Source of the DNA: Larix kaempferi
Taxonomy: Eukaryota; Streptophyta; Pinopsida; Pinales; Pinaceae
NCBI GenBank assembly: GCA_027924585.1
Contig: BSBM01000440.1
Location: forward strand, 9,294,001-9,358,000
Direction: 5' to 3'
Length of the DNA: 64,000 bases
A model generated the notes under the pieces. It searched no databases, was not told the DNA's origin, and was given only the letters and a program-made list of their open reading frames with translations. Of the stretch, positions 20,560 through 33,608 are shown in pieces. The position numbers were made by a program, and so were the translations under genes. Position 1 is the first letter of the stretch. Each line of letters begins with the position of its first letter.

Positions 20560-23545
20560 TCAGTTTTCTATTGTCTCGAACAACCTCTCATGCTCTGCAT
20601 GAGGTAGTAAGTAGCGTACCTTGTTTGATGACTTCATTGACATTGTCTGTAGTTGGATGTTTGTACTAACGATCAAGTGCATAAAGTGATACACCTGTGA
20701 CCCTAGTCTATAATCGTGTATGTGTAGCCATTGCTCTTTTGTCCCTTTCCATCCACTATAAGATATTCCCGCTGAACAACCATCGAGCCAGTCGGAAAAG
20801 TAATGTTTTCACTATCTGTTAATGATGTGAGGAGGGTTTGGTTCCCCTGGATGCATCGTGCCAACCAATAATTCACCCCAATTGCATTGTTTGTCAGGGC
20901 GACAACTGCGTAGATGTGTCCTGCAAAAATGTATTTTAAGTTCATATTCCAACAAGTAATGGTTTGATAACTTGGATAATTACAAAAACGAGGGAACATG
21001 GATATGCATGCAGAAATGCTTACCTGGCTGTACAAGATCAGATATATGATCATATTCATTCGAAATAGAGGACCGACCTTCCTCTAACTGGATTGTTTCA
21101 ACAACAGCACGTGGTTCCAATACAAGTGATACATGATCCCATTCATCAACCCAATCCATTGATTCACACTCATCCCACTCACAACTGCTATACGACCCAC
21201 AAAAGCAAGCAAGTTTTTGCGTCCATATTTCAAATAAGGGGTTGTTTGAGCTTCGAACCGAATGAAATCCACAAGTTCCTTGCACAGTACTACAACTATA
21301 AGAACACGATCGATATATATCAACTACATTCCAGAAGTTTCTGACAACATGTCCTCTACCTATTGGTATGTGTTGCTCCGTGGTTCGATCTGACATTTTT
21401 TCTTTGCACCATCGAACTGTGGATTCAACATTCTGAATATGAGGGCCTCCCATGCACCTCATCTCCTCCCTTCGTAGGGAAGCTTTGAGAAATGCTCCAG
21501 CCCCGTCGTGCTCTCCCTCTCCATGCCCGGTCTCAAAATAGTTCCATACATGCAACACAGCATAAGTCTTGTGCAAAATACTCAACCACTGGAAAACACG
21601 TGCATTTTTGAACTGGCCTGCACAACCATCTGACCATATCCAATGCTGATCCATCTGTATACCTCTATCCTTTAGCTGATCATAGAAAATTTTGAAGCAA
21701 TGCTACACATAATGCAGTTCATTGCTGCTCTCTGGCGCGTGCCTGTACGTGATATGGACCATTATGGTAACTTGGTTTGAATGGTAGATTTGACTTTGAA
21801 TCTCATTCTGTGGTTGTAGGGTGTAGTTTTCCGCAAAGTCCACAACCGACAATATTGTGCCATTGGGAAAGGTGTCCTTGCATTGTCTGTACTGTTCATC
21901 TTGCCATTGTGCTACATGGACGTGCTGTAAATAATGCTCGGTCTTTTGGTAGAATTCCTTCATGAATTTGCAAATTTGTACCTGGTGCCACAAAACCAAG
22001 GGCATTAAGACAACATGACATTTTCAATCTGAATATATATGTACAAATTCAACATGTACACTATGAAAGTATGCAAACTTAGATTACCTGTGACTTCACC
22101 AATGCTTTCCTTCGAACTATCTACTTGATATGTTATGTACTGGAAGTTCTGCATTTCTACTGACATCCTCCCAAATTCGTGCTCCGTGGTTGTGTGGATG
22201 CAGTGGCTCAATAATGCAAATCCAATGCAACTGGAACATGTCCCATATAAACATGATCTTTTATAATATTTTTTTCCTTCAGGTCTTGGACACATTATGC
22301 TATGTATAAATTCTCTGGATGCATTCGGTGGTTGTAACGATGGGAAATCCTGCACAATGCTAGTATGCAAACCACATGTCTATATGTATCATAATAGTAC
22401 TCAAATTCTACATGGTATCTACAACATGTATTGCGATCAATGCAAATTCTAACATACCAGGGTTTGCATTTTTCAAAGGACCTTTGGCCCAAGTTCAATT
22501 GTGTGTGCTCATTCTTGAACCTCTCATAGAGTTTTGTTTGTGTCGTGTCAAGGAAGTGCTTGACATGGGGTTCACCCCCCCTAACACCTTTTCTCAACTT
22601 TAAAACATTTCTTTGATTCGATAACGGTCTAGTGTTATCATGCCAAAACGTTTGCACTAGTTCTTTAATAGCATCAACGAGCTTCATGTCCGAACGAGTT
22701 AACCTACCAACAAAGTCCCAACAATATTTTTGTCCTAGGGTCTCAAGTTTTTCTCTAATGGAAGAATACTTTTGAAGAGTCTTTCTATCTACTTTAAATA
22801 TTTTACATGTGTGTGATAGTAGGCGACATTGCCTTGTGGATTTGACTACAATCGATTGCGATAGTACACGACGGGATGCATTAAAATCTTTTGTACGAGA
22901 ATTTTTTCCGATCAAATTAAATGCAGATTGTAGATTTCTAACAACATGATCGTTGGCCTTTGAACTTCTAACTACCTTTATTCCCAAAATTATCCTAACA
23001 TGAGCTAGACAATGTGATTTTAATAAATCAAGAAACAATTGACATTTTGCTGCATCGGTTTTGGATTCAAAAAACTATTTGATTATCTTGCTACAATGGA
23101 AATCAATAGTGCGTTTGGGCATCTTACCTTCAAGTCGTAAAAACAAACTTTCATCCACATGAATACATCTAGGATTTCTTTGTCTTCCGGTTGATAGTCG
23201 AGGCAAGGGAGTCAGCAAGGAAGTATGAGTCTCGTCAATGGTTTGTTGTGGCCCTTCATTCACAAATTGGTCCTGCAAGGGAGTGTGTTCTCCATGTGTG
23301 TGCTCTTATTGACGAGGTTTCCAGTTAAGAACTTGTTCAACATCCATCCCTTCATACTCGACATCAGGCAAGATTTGATTGACTTCAACCACTTCGTCAT
23401 TGCTTGTTGATGGATCTAAGGCACTAACATTTTGATTTCTACGATTTTGTATGTACAACCTATCATTTTCTCTTATCTCATGGGCCTTTTTAGGGGGAAT
23501 CTGCGTCCTTCTAGACTTTCTTTTATTATTACGTATGTTGCCCAT
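20560..23545 (-). pseudogene. Multi-exon DDE-transposase-like gene, decayed
   Basis: Exons on the minus strand, in order: MGNIRNNKRKSRRTQIPPKK (from 23545); 23278-23130 ending at a GTAAGA donor; 23049-22400 (WDFVGRLTRSD, FWHDNTRPLSNQ, PHVKHFLDTTQTK, CCRYHVEFEYYY); 22350-22088; 21981-21703 (VVDFAENYTLQPQNEIQSQ); 21700-20980 (QMDQHWIWSDGCAGQF, GHGEGEHDGAGAFLK); and a last part from ~20920 to TGA at 20560. D in VVDFAEN, D in WSDG and E in GEHDG could be a DDE triad. I have seen this family in animal and plant genomes without a clear name, so transposase is an inference. Defects: TAA at 23306, a TAG plus a missing segment between LHYV and HCFK (~21700), and a frame change near 20705. Intron signals survive, so decay seems moderate. 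Confidence 0.55.
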
Positions 23546-24691
23546 ATTCAATGCATTTTTTGGAAAAACAAAAATATCACCCCTGCAAGAATGAACAACA
23601 AACAAGATATTAAAACTCGATGTGCATGATTATTAAAGCTCGATGTAGCAATTGATATGTACAACAACATTTGGTGAGAATGTTTTCATATAATCTTAAA
23701 ATCTCATACTCACTTCATTTTCATGGTATGGATGAGGGAAAATAGCCCCAAAAGACTAAGAGTTTTCAATTGTTTAGGTGTTTGTGTGAGTTGTTGTAGT
23801 GAAACGATGAGGAATTCAACAAATGTTTGTCTACTAGATGGAGGAATGTGATTATGAAATGTTATTGGTGGTGATGCAAGTAATTTTCTTTTATTATCTT
23901 CATGAAAGGTTGAAAGCATTGCTTGGTGCATGTTGTAGTTTTTTTTTGGGTAAGATGTTTTTATTGTCTATGTTGAAGATTAATAAGTCTAAAATAGATC
24001 TATCATACAATTCATGAGGAAAAACAAAAATAGATGCCATTCAAACAAGTGAATGAAGACTAAAATACAGTTAACAAGATAAAAATGTCACCATACCTCA
24101 AGGATTATGATTGCTCTTTGCTTCAAATGTAAAATTCTCCTTTGATGTGTCCACTATATGTAAAAAGAGTTCATGTGTGTCCAAGTAGCATGAGAATTCA
24201 ATCCAAGGAGCCAAATAGAGTCCAACTATTTTGTATTGACTCAAATGATCCGAATAGAGCCCAAGAGGTGTGTATTGAATCCAAATAGCCAAATATAGCC
24301 CCAAATGTTGTGTATTCTATCCAAATGGTCAAGGAACTAAATGGTGATTGAATTCAACATAAAATGGTGATTCTTGTCGAACTGTGCGTGAAAAGAGCCA
24401 ACAAATGCGATGAAGAAGGGAGAAAATGTGGGAGAAGAGCGTGGGTGTTTTTCTAAATTTCATCTTCAGCAGGGATGCGCATGCGCCAAGGAGTGTGTGC
24501 ATGCCAAGGAGCACGTGCGCGCCAAGGAGCGCGTGCACGCCTCTGCTGAATGTTGTATAGTTCAGTGGGTAATGTTCACTGCATTTATTACCCAACAAAT
24601 GTAAATGTGTCGGTTTATTCCTAGAGCCCCTCCCCCATAAAATCCTTTAGGCCTTATTCTAACCCATAATCCCTAAGTGCTTCTAGGTGTT
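23546..24691. other. Non-coding DNA with short local repeats
   Basis: No supported gene. A ~45-bp imperfect repeat built on GTGTATTGAATCCAAATAGCC lies in 24180-24330. The interval ends at the start of the large trinucleotide array. Confidence 0.5.
24474..24541 (+). repeat. CpG-rich GCCAAGGAGCGCGTGCAC minisatellite
   Basis: Roughly three and a half copies of an ~18-19-bp unit (GCCAAGGAG + alternating CG/TG tract) lie in otherwise AT-rich DNA. The alternating purine-pyrimidine stretches (GCGCATGCGC, CACGTGCGCGC, GCGCGTGCACGC) could adopt Z-DNA. It is on the left flank of the 24.7-29.1 kb array; a similar tract lies on the right flank. Confidence 0.7.
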
Positions 24692-24985
24692 TAGGGGTGA
24701 TGATGGAGACGTTGATGATGAAGGGGGAGATGACAATGAAGATGAGGAGGATGATGCAGATGATGATCATGATCATGATGGTGAAGATGATGATGATGAT
24801 GATGATGATGATGAATATGTCAAGATGATGATGACGATGGTGATGAGGACATGGTGATGATGATGATGAAGAAGATGATGATGATGATGATGATGGAGAT
24901 GTTGATGGAGATGTTGATGAGGAAGGGGGAGATGACAATGAAGATGAGGAGGATGGTGCAGATGATGATGATGATGGTGAAGATT

Positions 24986-25029
<44 letters not shown>

Positions 25030-26056
25030 TATGTCAAGATGATGATGACGATGGTGATGAAGACATGGTGATGATAATGATGAAGATGATGATGATGATG
25101 GAGTTGTTGATGAGGAAGGGGGAGATGACAATGAATATGAGGAGGATGATGCAGATGATGATAATGGTGGTGAAGATGATGATGATGATGAATATGTCAA
25201 GACAATGATGACGATGGTGATGAGGACATGGTGATGATGATGATGAAGATGATGATGATGATGGAGATGTTGATGAGGAAGGGGGAGATGACAATGAAGA
25301 TGAGGAGGATGATGCAGATGATGATGATGATGAATATGTCAAGATGATGATGACGATGGTGATGAGGACATGGTGATGATGATGATTATGATGATGAAGA
25401 TGATGATGATGATGATGGAGATGAGGAAGGGGGAGATGTTAATGATGATGAAGAGGAGAACAATGATGAGGAGGAGGAGGATGATGATGATGATGGTGAG
25501 GATGATGATGATGATGGTGATGATGAAGAGGAGGACGACGATGATGATGATGAGGATGATGGTGATGAGGATGATGATGGTGATTTTGATGATGATGATG
25601 ATGATCGTGATCGTCATCATCATAATGATCATCTTCATCACCATCATCATCATAATCCTCATCACCATCATCCTCATCTCCATCATAATCATCTTGTTCA
25701 TCATCATCATCATCATCATCACCATCTTCATCACCATCATCATCATCATCATCCTCATCACCATCATCCTCATCTCCGTCATCATAATCATCCTCATGAT
25801 GCTGATGATGATGATAATGGCAATGGTGATGATGATGATGAATATGGTAATGATGATGATGATGAAGATGAATATGGTGATGATGATGGTCACGATGCTG
25901 ATGACGCTAATGATGATGATGATGAAGATGAATATGGTGATGATGATGATCACAATGTTGATGATGCTAATGATGATGATGATGAATATGGTGATGATGA
26001 TGATGATGATGAATATGGTGATGACGATGATGATGATGATGAAGATGATGATGAAG

Positions 26057-26106
<50 letters not shown>

Positions 26107-26267
26107 GATGATCATCATCAACATCAACATATTCATCACCATCATCATCATCATCATCATCATGAAGATGATCATCATCATCATGAAGATGATCATCATC
26201 ATCATCAACATCTTCATCACCATCATCATCATAATCATCTCATCATGACCATCATCATCCTCAAAAC

Positions 26268-26333
<66 letters not shown>

Positions 26334-27189
26334 CCTCATCATCATCTTCATCACCATTGTCATCATCATCAACATCTTCATCATCATCACCATCATCATC
26401 ATCATTATCATCATCATCTCATCATCATCATCATCACCATCATCATCACCGTCAACATCTTCATCATCGTTGTCATCTCCCCCTTCCTCATCAACATCTC
26501 CATCATCATCGGATCAACATCTCCATCATCATCATCATCATCTTCATCTTCATAACCATCGTCATCATCATCAACATCTTCATCTCCATCATCATCATCT
26601 TCTTCATCCTCATCACCATCATCATCATCACCATCATCACCATCATCATCATCATCATCAACACCATCATCATCATCATCCTCCTCATCATCGTCCTCCT
26701 CTTCATCATCATTTTCATCTCCCCCTTCCTCATCAACATATCCATCATCATCTTCTTCTTCATCATCAACAACATCATCTTCATCACCATCGTCATCATC
26801 ATCAACGTCTTCATCATCATCACCATCATCACCATCATCAATTCATCACCATGATGATGATGATGGTGATGGTGATGAGGATGAAGAAGATGATGATGAT
26901 GGTGATGGTGATGAGGATGAAGAAGATGATGATGATGGTGATGGTGATGAGGATGAAGAAGATGATGATGATGGTGATGAATATGATGTTGATGATGATG
27001 ATGAAGATGATGATGATGATGGAGATGTTGATTAGGAAGGGGGAGATGGAAATGATGATGAAGATGTTCATGGTTTTGATGATGGTGATGATGAGATGAT
27101 GATGATGATGATGGTGATGGTGATTAGGAAGGGGAAGATGACAATGATGATGAAGATGTTGATGGTGATGATGATGGTGATGATTATGT

Positions 27190-27238
<49 letters not shown>

Positions 27239-27519
27239 AATGATGATGATGATAATGGTGATGGTGATCAAGATGTTGATGATGATGACGATGGTGATGA
27301 AGATGACGATGATGATGATGAAGAATATGCTGATGATGGAGATGTTGATGAGGAAGGGGGAGATGACAATAATGATTAAGAGGAGGACGACGATGATGAT
27401 GAGGATGATGGTGATGACGATGCAGATGATGATGATTAATCATATTCATCACCATCACGATCATCATCCTCACCAACATCATCATCATCATCCTCATCAC
27501 CATCATCACTATCATCATC

Positions 27520-27551
<32 letters not shown>

Positions 27552-27557
27552 CATCAT

Positions 27558-27593
<36 letters not shown>

Positions 27594-29062
27594 ATTCATC
27601 ACCATCATCATCATCATCAACATCTTCATCATATTCATATTCATCATCACCATCATCATCGTCGTCATCATCTCATCATCATAATCATCGACATCATCAT
27701 CACCATCAACATCACCATCAACATCTTCATCATCATTGTCATCTCCCCCTTCCTCATCAACATCTCCATCATCATCTTCATCCTCATCGCCATCATTCTC
27801 ATCACAATCACCATCGTCATCATCATCATCATCATCGTCACCATCATCATCATCATCCTCATCATCATCTTCATCACCATCGTCATCATCATGAACATCT
27901 TCATCGTCATCACCATCATCATCATCATCATCATCATCTCATCATCATCATCATCACCATCATCATCACCATCAACATCACCATCAACATCTTCGTCATC
28001 ATTGTCATCTCCCCCTTCCTCATCATCATCTTCATCAACATCGTCATCATCTTCACCATCGTCATCATCTTCACCATCGTCATCATCATCAACATCTTCA
28101 TCATCATCACCATCATCCTCATCATCATCTCATCATCATCATCATCACCATCATCATCACCATCAACATCACCATCAACATCTTCCTCATCAGTGTCATC
28201 TCCCCCTTCCTCATCAAAATCTCCATCATCATCATCTTCTTCTTCATCATCATCACCATCATCATCATCATCACCATCAACATCACCATAAACATCTTCA
28301 TCATCATTGTCATCTCCCCCTTCCTCATCATCATCTTCATCACCATCGTCATCATCTTTAGCATCGTCATCATCATCAACATCTTCATCATCATCACCAT
28401 CATCATCATCTCATCATCACCATCATCATCACCATCAACATCACTATCAACATCTTCATCATCATTGTCATCTCCCCCTTCCTCATCAACATTTCCATCA
28501 TCATCATATTCTTCTTCATCAAGATGGTGATTGTGATGGTGATGGTGATGGCGATGATGATGACGATGATGATGATGATGGTGATGAAGAAGATGATGAT
28601 GATGGATATGTTGATGAGGAAGGGGGAGATGACAATGATGATGAAGAGGAGGACGATGATGATGAAGAAGATGATGATGATGGTGATGTTGATGAGGAAG
28701 GGGGAGATGACAATGATGATGAATATGTTGTGGTGATGATGAGATGATGATGATGATGATGATGATGATGAAGGTGATGGTCATGAAGATGTTGATGATG
28801 ATGATAGTGATGAAGATGATGATGGTGATGTTGATGACGAAGGGGGAGATGACAATGATGATGAAGAGGAGGACAATGACGATGATGAGGATGATGGTGG
28901 TGATGATGAAGATGATGATCATCATCATCATCATCATTGTCATGATTATCATCTTCGTCATCATCATCATCATATTCATCATCATCATCCTCATCACCAT
29001 CATCATCATCACCATCATCCTCATCATCATCTTCATCACCATTGTCATCATAATCAACATCT

Positions 29063-29093
<31 letters not shown>

Positions 29094-29135
29094 CACCATC
29101 ACCATCATCATCAACATCTTCATCATCATTTGCTT
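24692..29135. repeat. 4.4-kb strand-switching ATG/CAT array
   Basis: Trinucleotide-rich DNA changes orientation about every 200-1000 bp. It reads as ATG at 24692-25609, CAT to ~25797, ATG to ~26110, CAT to ~26848, ATG to ~27437, CAT to ~28521, ATG to ~28919 and CAT to 29135. The marker GAGGAAGGGGGAGATGACAA (acidic reading DEEGGDDND) recurs in each block, as does GAATATGTCAAGATGATG at the left end (near 24812, 25026, 25189, 25331). The frames it creates in all registers (poly-Met, poly-Ile, poly-Asp, poly-His) are composition artefacts. It is related to but distinct from the arrays at 9.7-20.1 kb, which use a different marker. Confidence 0.85.
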
Positions 29136-29520
29136 CGAGGGCACGGAACCCAAACTGTCACATTTGTCAGACAAACCTTCATAGTGAACTATGGGTTTTC
29201 CATCTTGCAGTCGAAGGGAAACGTAATACCATGAATCGCCACCATTGCTAAGCTAAAACTCAAGACTGCTGGAAACACTCCTCGGACGACAGGCGTGGGT
29301 CATAATGAATTGAGAAACTAATTGAGGGAAAACGCAGTGATAATCTTAGACGATTGCATAGTGAAATGCATGCAAAATTAATGAAGAGTGGGTGGCGAAA
29401 GAAATGGTTGTGGGACGTCGTATGAGAGGAAACGACGATGGGAATTGATTGATAAGGTAAAATTAAATTTGCACGGTGGTAATAAACTACACTTGTGTCT
29501 TCCATTGTTAGCTGCACTTC

Positions 29521-29600
29521 AATATTCAAGGTGGTAGCCTTGGGACTAGACATAGGTCGCAGGTTCGAATCTCCTTAGTTCAGTTTGTACCCTGTTATTT
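29521..29600 (+). repeat. Possible tRNA-derived SINE head
   Basis: GGTTCGAATCTCC at 29563-29575 fits the pol III B box, and GGTAGCCTTGGGACTAG ~35 bp upstream is a weak A box. A T-rich stretch follows. The body and any tail duplication were not identified, so this is only a candidate. Confidence 0.3.
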
Positions 29601-29648
29601 TTTCATTGCAACTTATATGTTTTCTTTAATTTCATTTGTCAAATTAAC

Positions 29649-29738
29649 GTATCCCTTTATATGCTTTCTTTAATTTCCTTTGCCAACTTTATGTATCCCC
29701 TTGAGAAAGGAAATTAAAGAAAACATATAAAGGGATAC
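29649..29738. repeat. Hairpin with 33-bp arms
   Basis: 29649-29681 and 29706-29738 are reverse complements with one mismatch, separated by 24 bp. A third, direct partial copy (TATGTTTTCTTTAATTTC) lies just upstream near 29618. It may be a small foldback or MITE remnant. Confidence 0.8.
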
Positions 29739-29756
29739 CTTGTTTTTGAAAAATAA

Positions 29757-29870
29757 AATGTGTGCAAGTAATGCGTACGCGCAACTACACTTGCGGGCAT
29801 GTAAATCTGCGTGCGCGCTTATAGACACGCGTGCGCGCCACATTTGCACACACGCATGTCTAAATTCAAA
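29757..29870 (+). repeat. CpG/TpG-rich alternating tract
   Basis: Repeated GCGTACGCGC, CTGCGTGCGCGC, ACGCGTGCGCGCC and CACACGCATG blocks stand out against AT-rich surroundings. It resembles the tract at 24474-24541 in composition, on the other side of the strand-switching array. Confidence 0.6.
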
Positions 29871-31080
29871 TTGGTTTTGGCACCCTTGCAGGCTTGGAAT
29901 TAGCTTTGGATTGCACCTTGAGGCTCGGTCTGATTTATGGCAGAACACATCAAATGCTGTAACTTCATGTTTTTCACAACTAGTTCCGCATATGCTCCTC
30001 GAGTGCACTGCAGATGAAATTGCACACACTTGTCGAGCTCTATGTGTAGATTCTAAATATATAATTTTTGAATAGATTTGTTGTTGTTTTCTATTTTTAA
30101 TTCATTTTTAACTACACTCATGTCAAATTTGTAAAAAACATAGGTCGTTTATTTGGCCTATTAACGTTTGCTTGGCTTAATACCTATTTCAAAAATGGAA
30201 AAGAACTCGCAAAAGGGTACGAAAATACCTACAACCTAAAAAAAAAAAATATTTTGATTATTTTTAGACCATGATATGGTGGATCAACACTTGACCATGT
30301 CGTTTTAGGGCTTCACTGACTTCAATAATTTAAAAAAATATACAATTAACTTTTAAAATTTTGGAAAAATAGCCCCGCACAATATTTGTCTGTTTCCTAC
30401 GCGTCTACATATTTGTTTTCTCCTAGATTGAAAATTTACATAGCAAACAGGTGGGTCAACAAAAACATGTGCATTATGTTTTAGAAAAAATAACATACCA
30501 ATCTTCGAATAATGACATTTTGGGGTGGTTATACCACTTTTCCATAAATAAAAGTTGTATGTTTCGGAAGGTCATCCGTTTTTCTACGTTTCATTTTTTT
30601 ACACCTAATCGAAAAATGTTTTGTAGGTACCTCTAATATTGATTTTATTGATAATATTTTTGTTTTTCCAGAATGTAATTGCAACTAACGTGTCATAATT
30701 GGGTATCATTACCTTGCACCATCCCATAAAGATAACGATGAAATTGAGCATATAATCATGATGGTTAATAACAATCAAGAACACCATCCAATCCATCATT
30801 GTTCCCATCCATCCCATCAGTACTCCAACCCCCTAATCACCACTACTTCTATCTCCTCACCTCACCATCCCGTCCTCTGCTGCAATATACTATGGCGTTG
30901 ACTACACGACCTAACCACATATAGAACCCATAAGTAGAAGTGTCGATCGACTACATCGACCAAGATTCCCCAGAAGGCATCCGCCAGTTGTCATCACACA
31001 TCTAGGGAGCGTGCGCAGCACAAACCTCTTACAACTCTAGGTTTCGAGGGATAAACAGTGGAAAATTCCTTTACCCTCCC

Positions 31081-31725
31081 TGATAGTACTAGGGTCAACA
31101 CCCTACATCAACCATACTGTGCCATCACTATTCTAAGGGGTCCCGTCATTGAACAACCACTTTGGGCAAGTCACAATTCCTGTCAAAACTCACACCCACC
31201 CACAAGTCATAGAAATATTGAAATTCACAATTAAATAGCATGATATTTGATATAACATCATTATACTCATGATGTTCAAGACATCTCGTGCCCTTGGCAA
31301 TATAAGAATATGTCTATCTCATAGCCAATCAACATGTAGAATAGTTCATCATTAACCTGAAACACACACACACACACATATATATATAGCCATACCCAGC
31401 TCTTTCAAGTGTTAATCCATATCACTAAAACGACATTTACTAATAATCATGTAAGTTCTTTTGCAAACAACTAAATTAGCATTCCACACATGGATATTCT
31501 ATATTCAATTTTGCATTTTCAAATGAAATAACATATTTATTGTCATTAATAAATTAAAAAAAATACTTTCCCTTTACCATACATGCCTCAAGGGAGTCCA
31601 CATGTCCACATAACAATCATCTTGATCAACCAATCGTAGTCAAATAGATAATAAGCAATTAAGATGCTAAGCTAATTCACATTAGATTTTTTTAATTACT
31701 GACTCTCAAAATATGGGGCGTTACA
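31081..31725 (-). repeat. 3' LTR of the short gypsy-type element
   Basis: The minus-strand start is TGTAACGCCCC at 31725, next to the polypurine-like tract at 31726-31745. It contains an (AC)n(AT)n microsatellite near 31362-31387. Confidence 0.7.
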
Positions 31726-32561
31726 TACACCCACCCTTCAAGAAAATTCGTCCAGAAGTTATGGTCATTCACAATTTTAAGAAAAATCTCAATATCATAT
31801 CTCTATTCCTTCTGACTAGAATACCTTAGCCATACTAGTCCCATGAGACCTTCACATGATCAACATGTCAATACTGTATAATTTTACTTATTTTATTATA
31901 AGAAATGTGTTCTCATACTACATCTTATATACATAATTGATCTAACTTCATCAAGGTTTATGAATGGGTTTTATCCCAACTAGTTAGCACGATGTCATAC
32001 TTTGTAGGTCTTTTCATAGGATGAGCATATCTCCCATATAACATTTCCTTAGGTTCAATATGTATTTTTATGACTCATTCATCGATTCTTAGCTTTACTA
32101 AATCACTTTCTAATCAACAATAATTACTTTCTCATTAGTATATTTAATTACACCCAAAACTTAGTAGTATCTGGAATGGTGTAATATATAATAATTTGAA
32201 TAGCGCCATTTTTTTCATCTAACCATTATCTAGGTCCTTATATCATTATTTCAATATGTACTAATCATAAACAATTATACTCTAATTTGGTTATCACTAT
32301 AATTTAAGTGTTTTGGCACATACATGGATCTCAAGAGTTTGGCATACAATGGTTTCCTTCAATTTAGGGACACCATCTAGCACATCACTAAATAATGTGT
32401 AAGGAACACAACTACCTCACAGTCTTAGTGTCTCTACTTATACCAAATTGGTTTAGCCATTACATAATCTAGATTAGATCCTACTAGGTTGAATGCTAAG
32501 TATAATCTATCATCTTAGTCATAACTAAGGTATAGTATAGGTGTTGTTCTAATACCCCCCA

Positions 32562-33195
32562 TGACAATACTAGGGTCAACACCCTACATCAACCATACTG
32601 TGCCATCACTGTTCTAAGGGGTCACGTCATTGAACAACCACTTTGGGCAAGTCACAATTCCTGTCAAAACTCACACTCACCCACAAGTCATAGAAATATT
32701 GGAATTCACAATTAAATAGCATAATATTTGATATAACATCATTATACTCATGATGTTCAAGACATCTCGTGCCCTTGGCAATAGAAGAATGTGCCTATCT
32801 CATAGCCAATCAACATGTGGAATAGTTCATCATTAACATGAAACATATATATATATATAGCCATACCCAACTCTTTCAAGTGTTAATCCATATCACTAAA
32901 ACAACATTTCCATATAATCATGTAAGTTCTTTTGCAAACAACTAGATTAGCATTCCACACATGAATATTCTATATTCAATTTTGCATTTTCAAATGAAAT
33001 AACATATTCATTGTCATTAATAAATTAAAACAATATTTTCCCTTTACCATACATGCCTCAAGGGAGTCCACATGTCCACATAACAATCATGTTGATCAAT
33101 CTATCTTAGTCAAATAGATAATAAGCAATTAAGACACTAAACTAATTCACATTAGAATTTTTTAATTAATAACTATCAAAATATAGAGTGTTACA
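32562..33195 (-). repeat. 5' LTR of the short gypsy-type element
   Basis: It pairs with 31081-31725, with substitutions and small indels throughout. The minus-strand end is followed at 32550-32560 by a primer-site-like GGTATTAGAAC. Confidence 0.65.
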
Positions 33196-33608
33196 AATAT
33201 CAACTTAATTAAATTAATAATTAATATACAAAGCAAACATATTAATGTACTTTGACAAAGTATGTATATATAACCAATACATACACCTCTAACAAGATAT
33301 TAATAATCCCTTTTTTAAGGAAATCTCCTATGTCGAAGTCTTATCGAATCAAACATATAATCATAAAAATTTATAATAATCAACACCAACATATTAATAT
33401 AATTAATATGTTACAAATATCAACTTAATTAAATTAATAATTAATATACAAAGCAAACATATTAATGTACTTTGGCAAAGTATGTATATATATAGCCAAT
33501 ACATACACCTCTAACAAGATATTAATAATCCCTTTTTAAGGAAATCTCCTATGTCGAAGTCTTATCAAATCAAACATATAATCATGAAAATTTATAATAA
33601 GCAATCCC
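33191..33608. repeat. 220-bp tandem duplication beside the LTR
   Basis: The sequence starting TTACAAATATCAACTTAATTAA at 33191 is repeated from 33411 with few changes. The first copy starts at the last five bases of the adjacent LTR, so the LTR end took part in the duplication. Confidence 0.85.

Larger units (their letters stand above)
29136..30900. other. AT-rich intergenic DNA, no gene
   Basis: It starts with TGCTTCGAGGGCACGGAACCCAAACTG (29131-29157), which resembles a piece of satellite B. It then holds a tRNA-like B box, a 33-bp-arm hairpin and a CpG-rich tract (listed separately). From ~30080 to 30900 I see nothing beyond AT-rich sequence. Open frames of 60-119 codons here have no recognisable domain. 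Confidence 0.5.
31081..33195 (-). mobile_element. Short Ty3/gypsy-type LTR element, non-coding interior
   Basis: Two ~640-bp direct repeats (31081-31725 and 32562-33195, ~95% alike by eye) flank 836 bp without coding potential. Read on the minus strand, each repeat starts TGTAACGCCCC or TGTAACACTC and ends at ...TATCA or ...TGTCA. A purine-rich TTCTTGAAGGGTGGGTG sits beside the left (3') LTR, and GGTATTAGAAC beside the right (5') LTR resembles a degenerate Met-tRNA primer site. This is the layout of a non-autonomous (LARD/TRIM-like) element. No matching target duplication is visible. Outside it, a diverged direct repeat (30905-31080 and 33690-33870) suggests it is nested in an older element. 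Confidence 0.7.

Noticed and set aside
24654-29184. Poly-Met, poly-Ile, poly-His and poly-Ser ORFs across the ATG/CAT array
   Set aside because: All six registers are open over the same DNA, which only composition explains.
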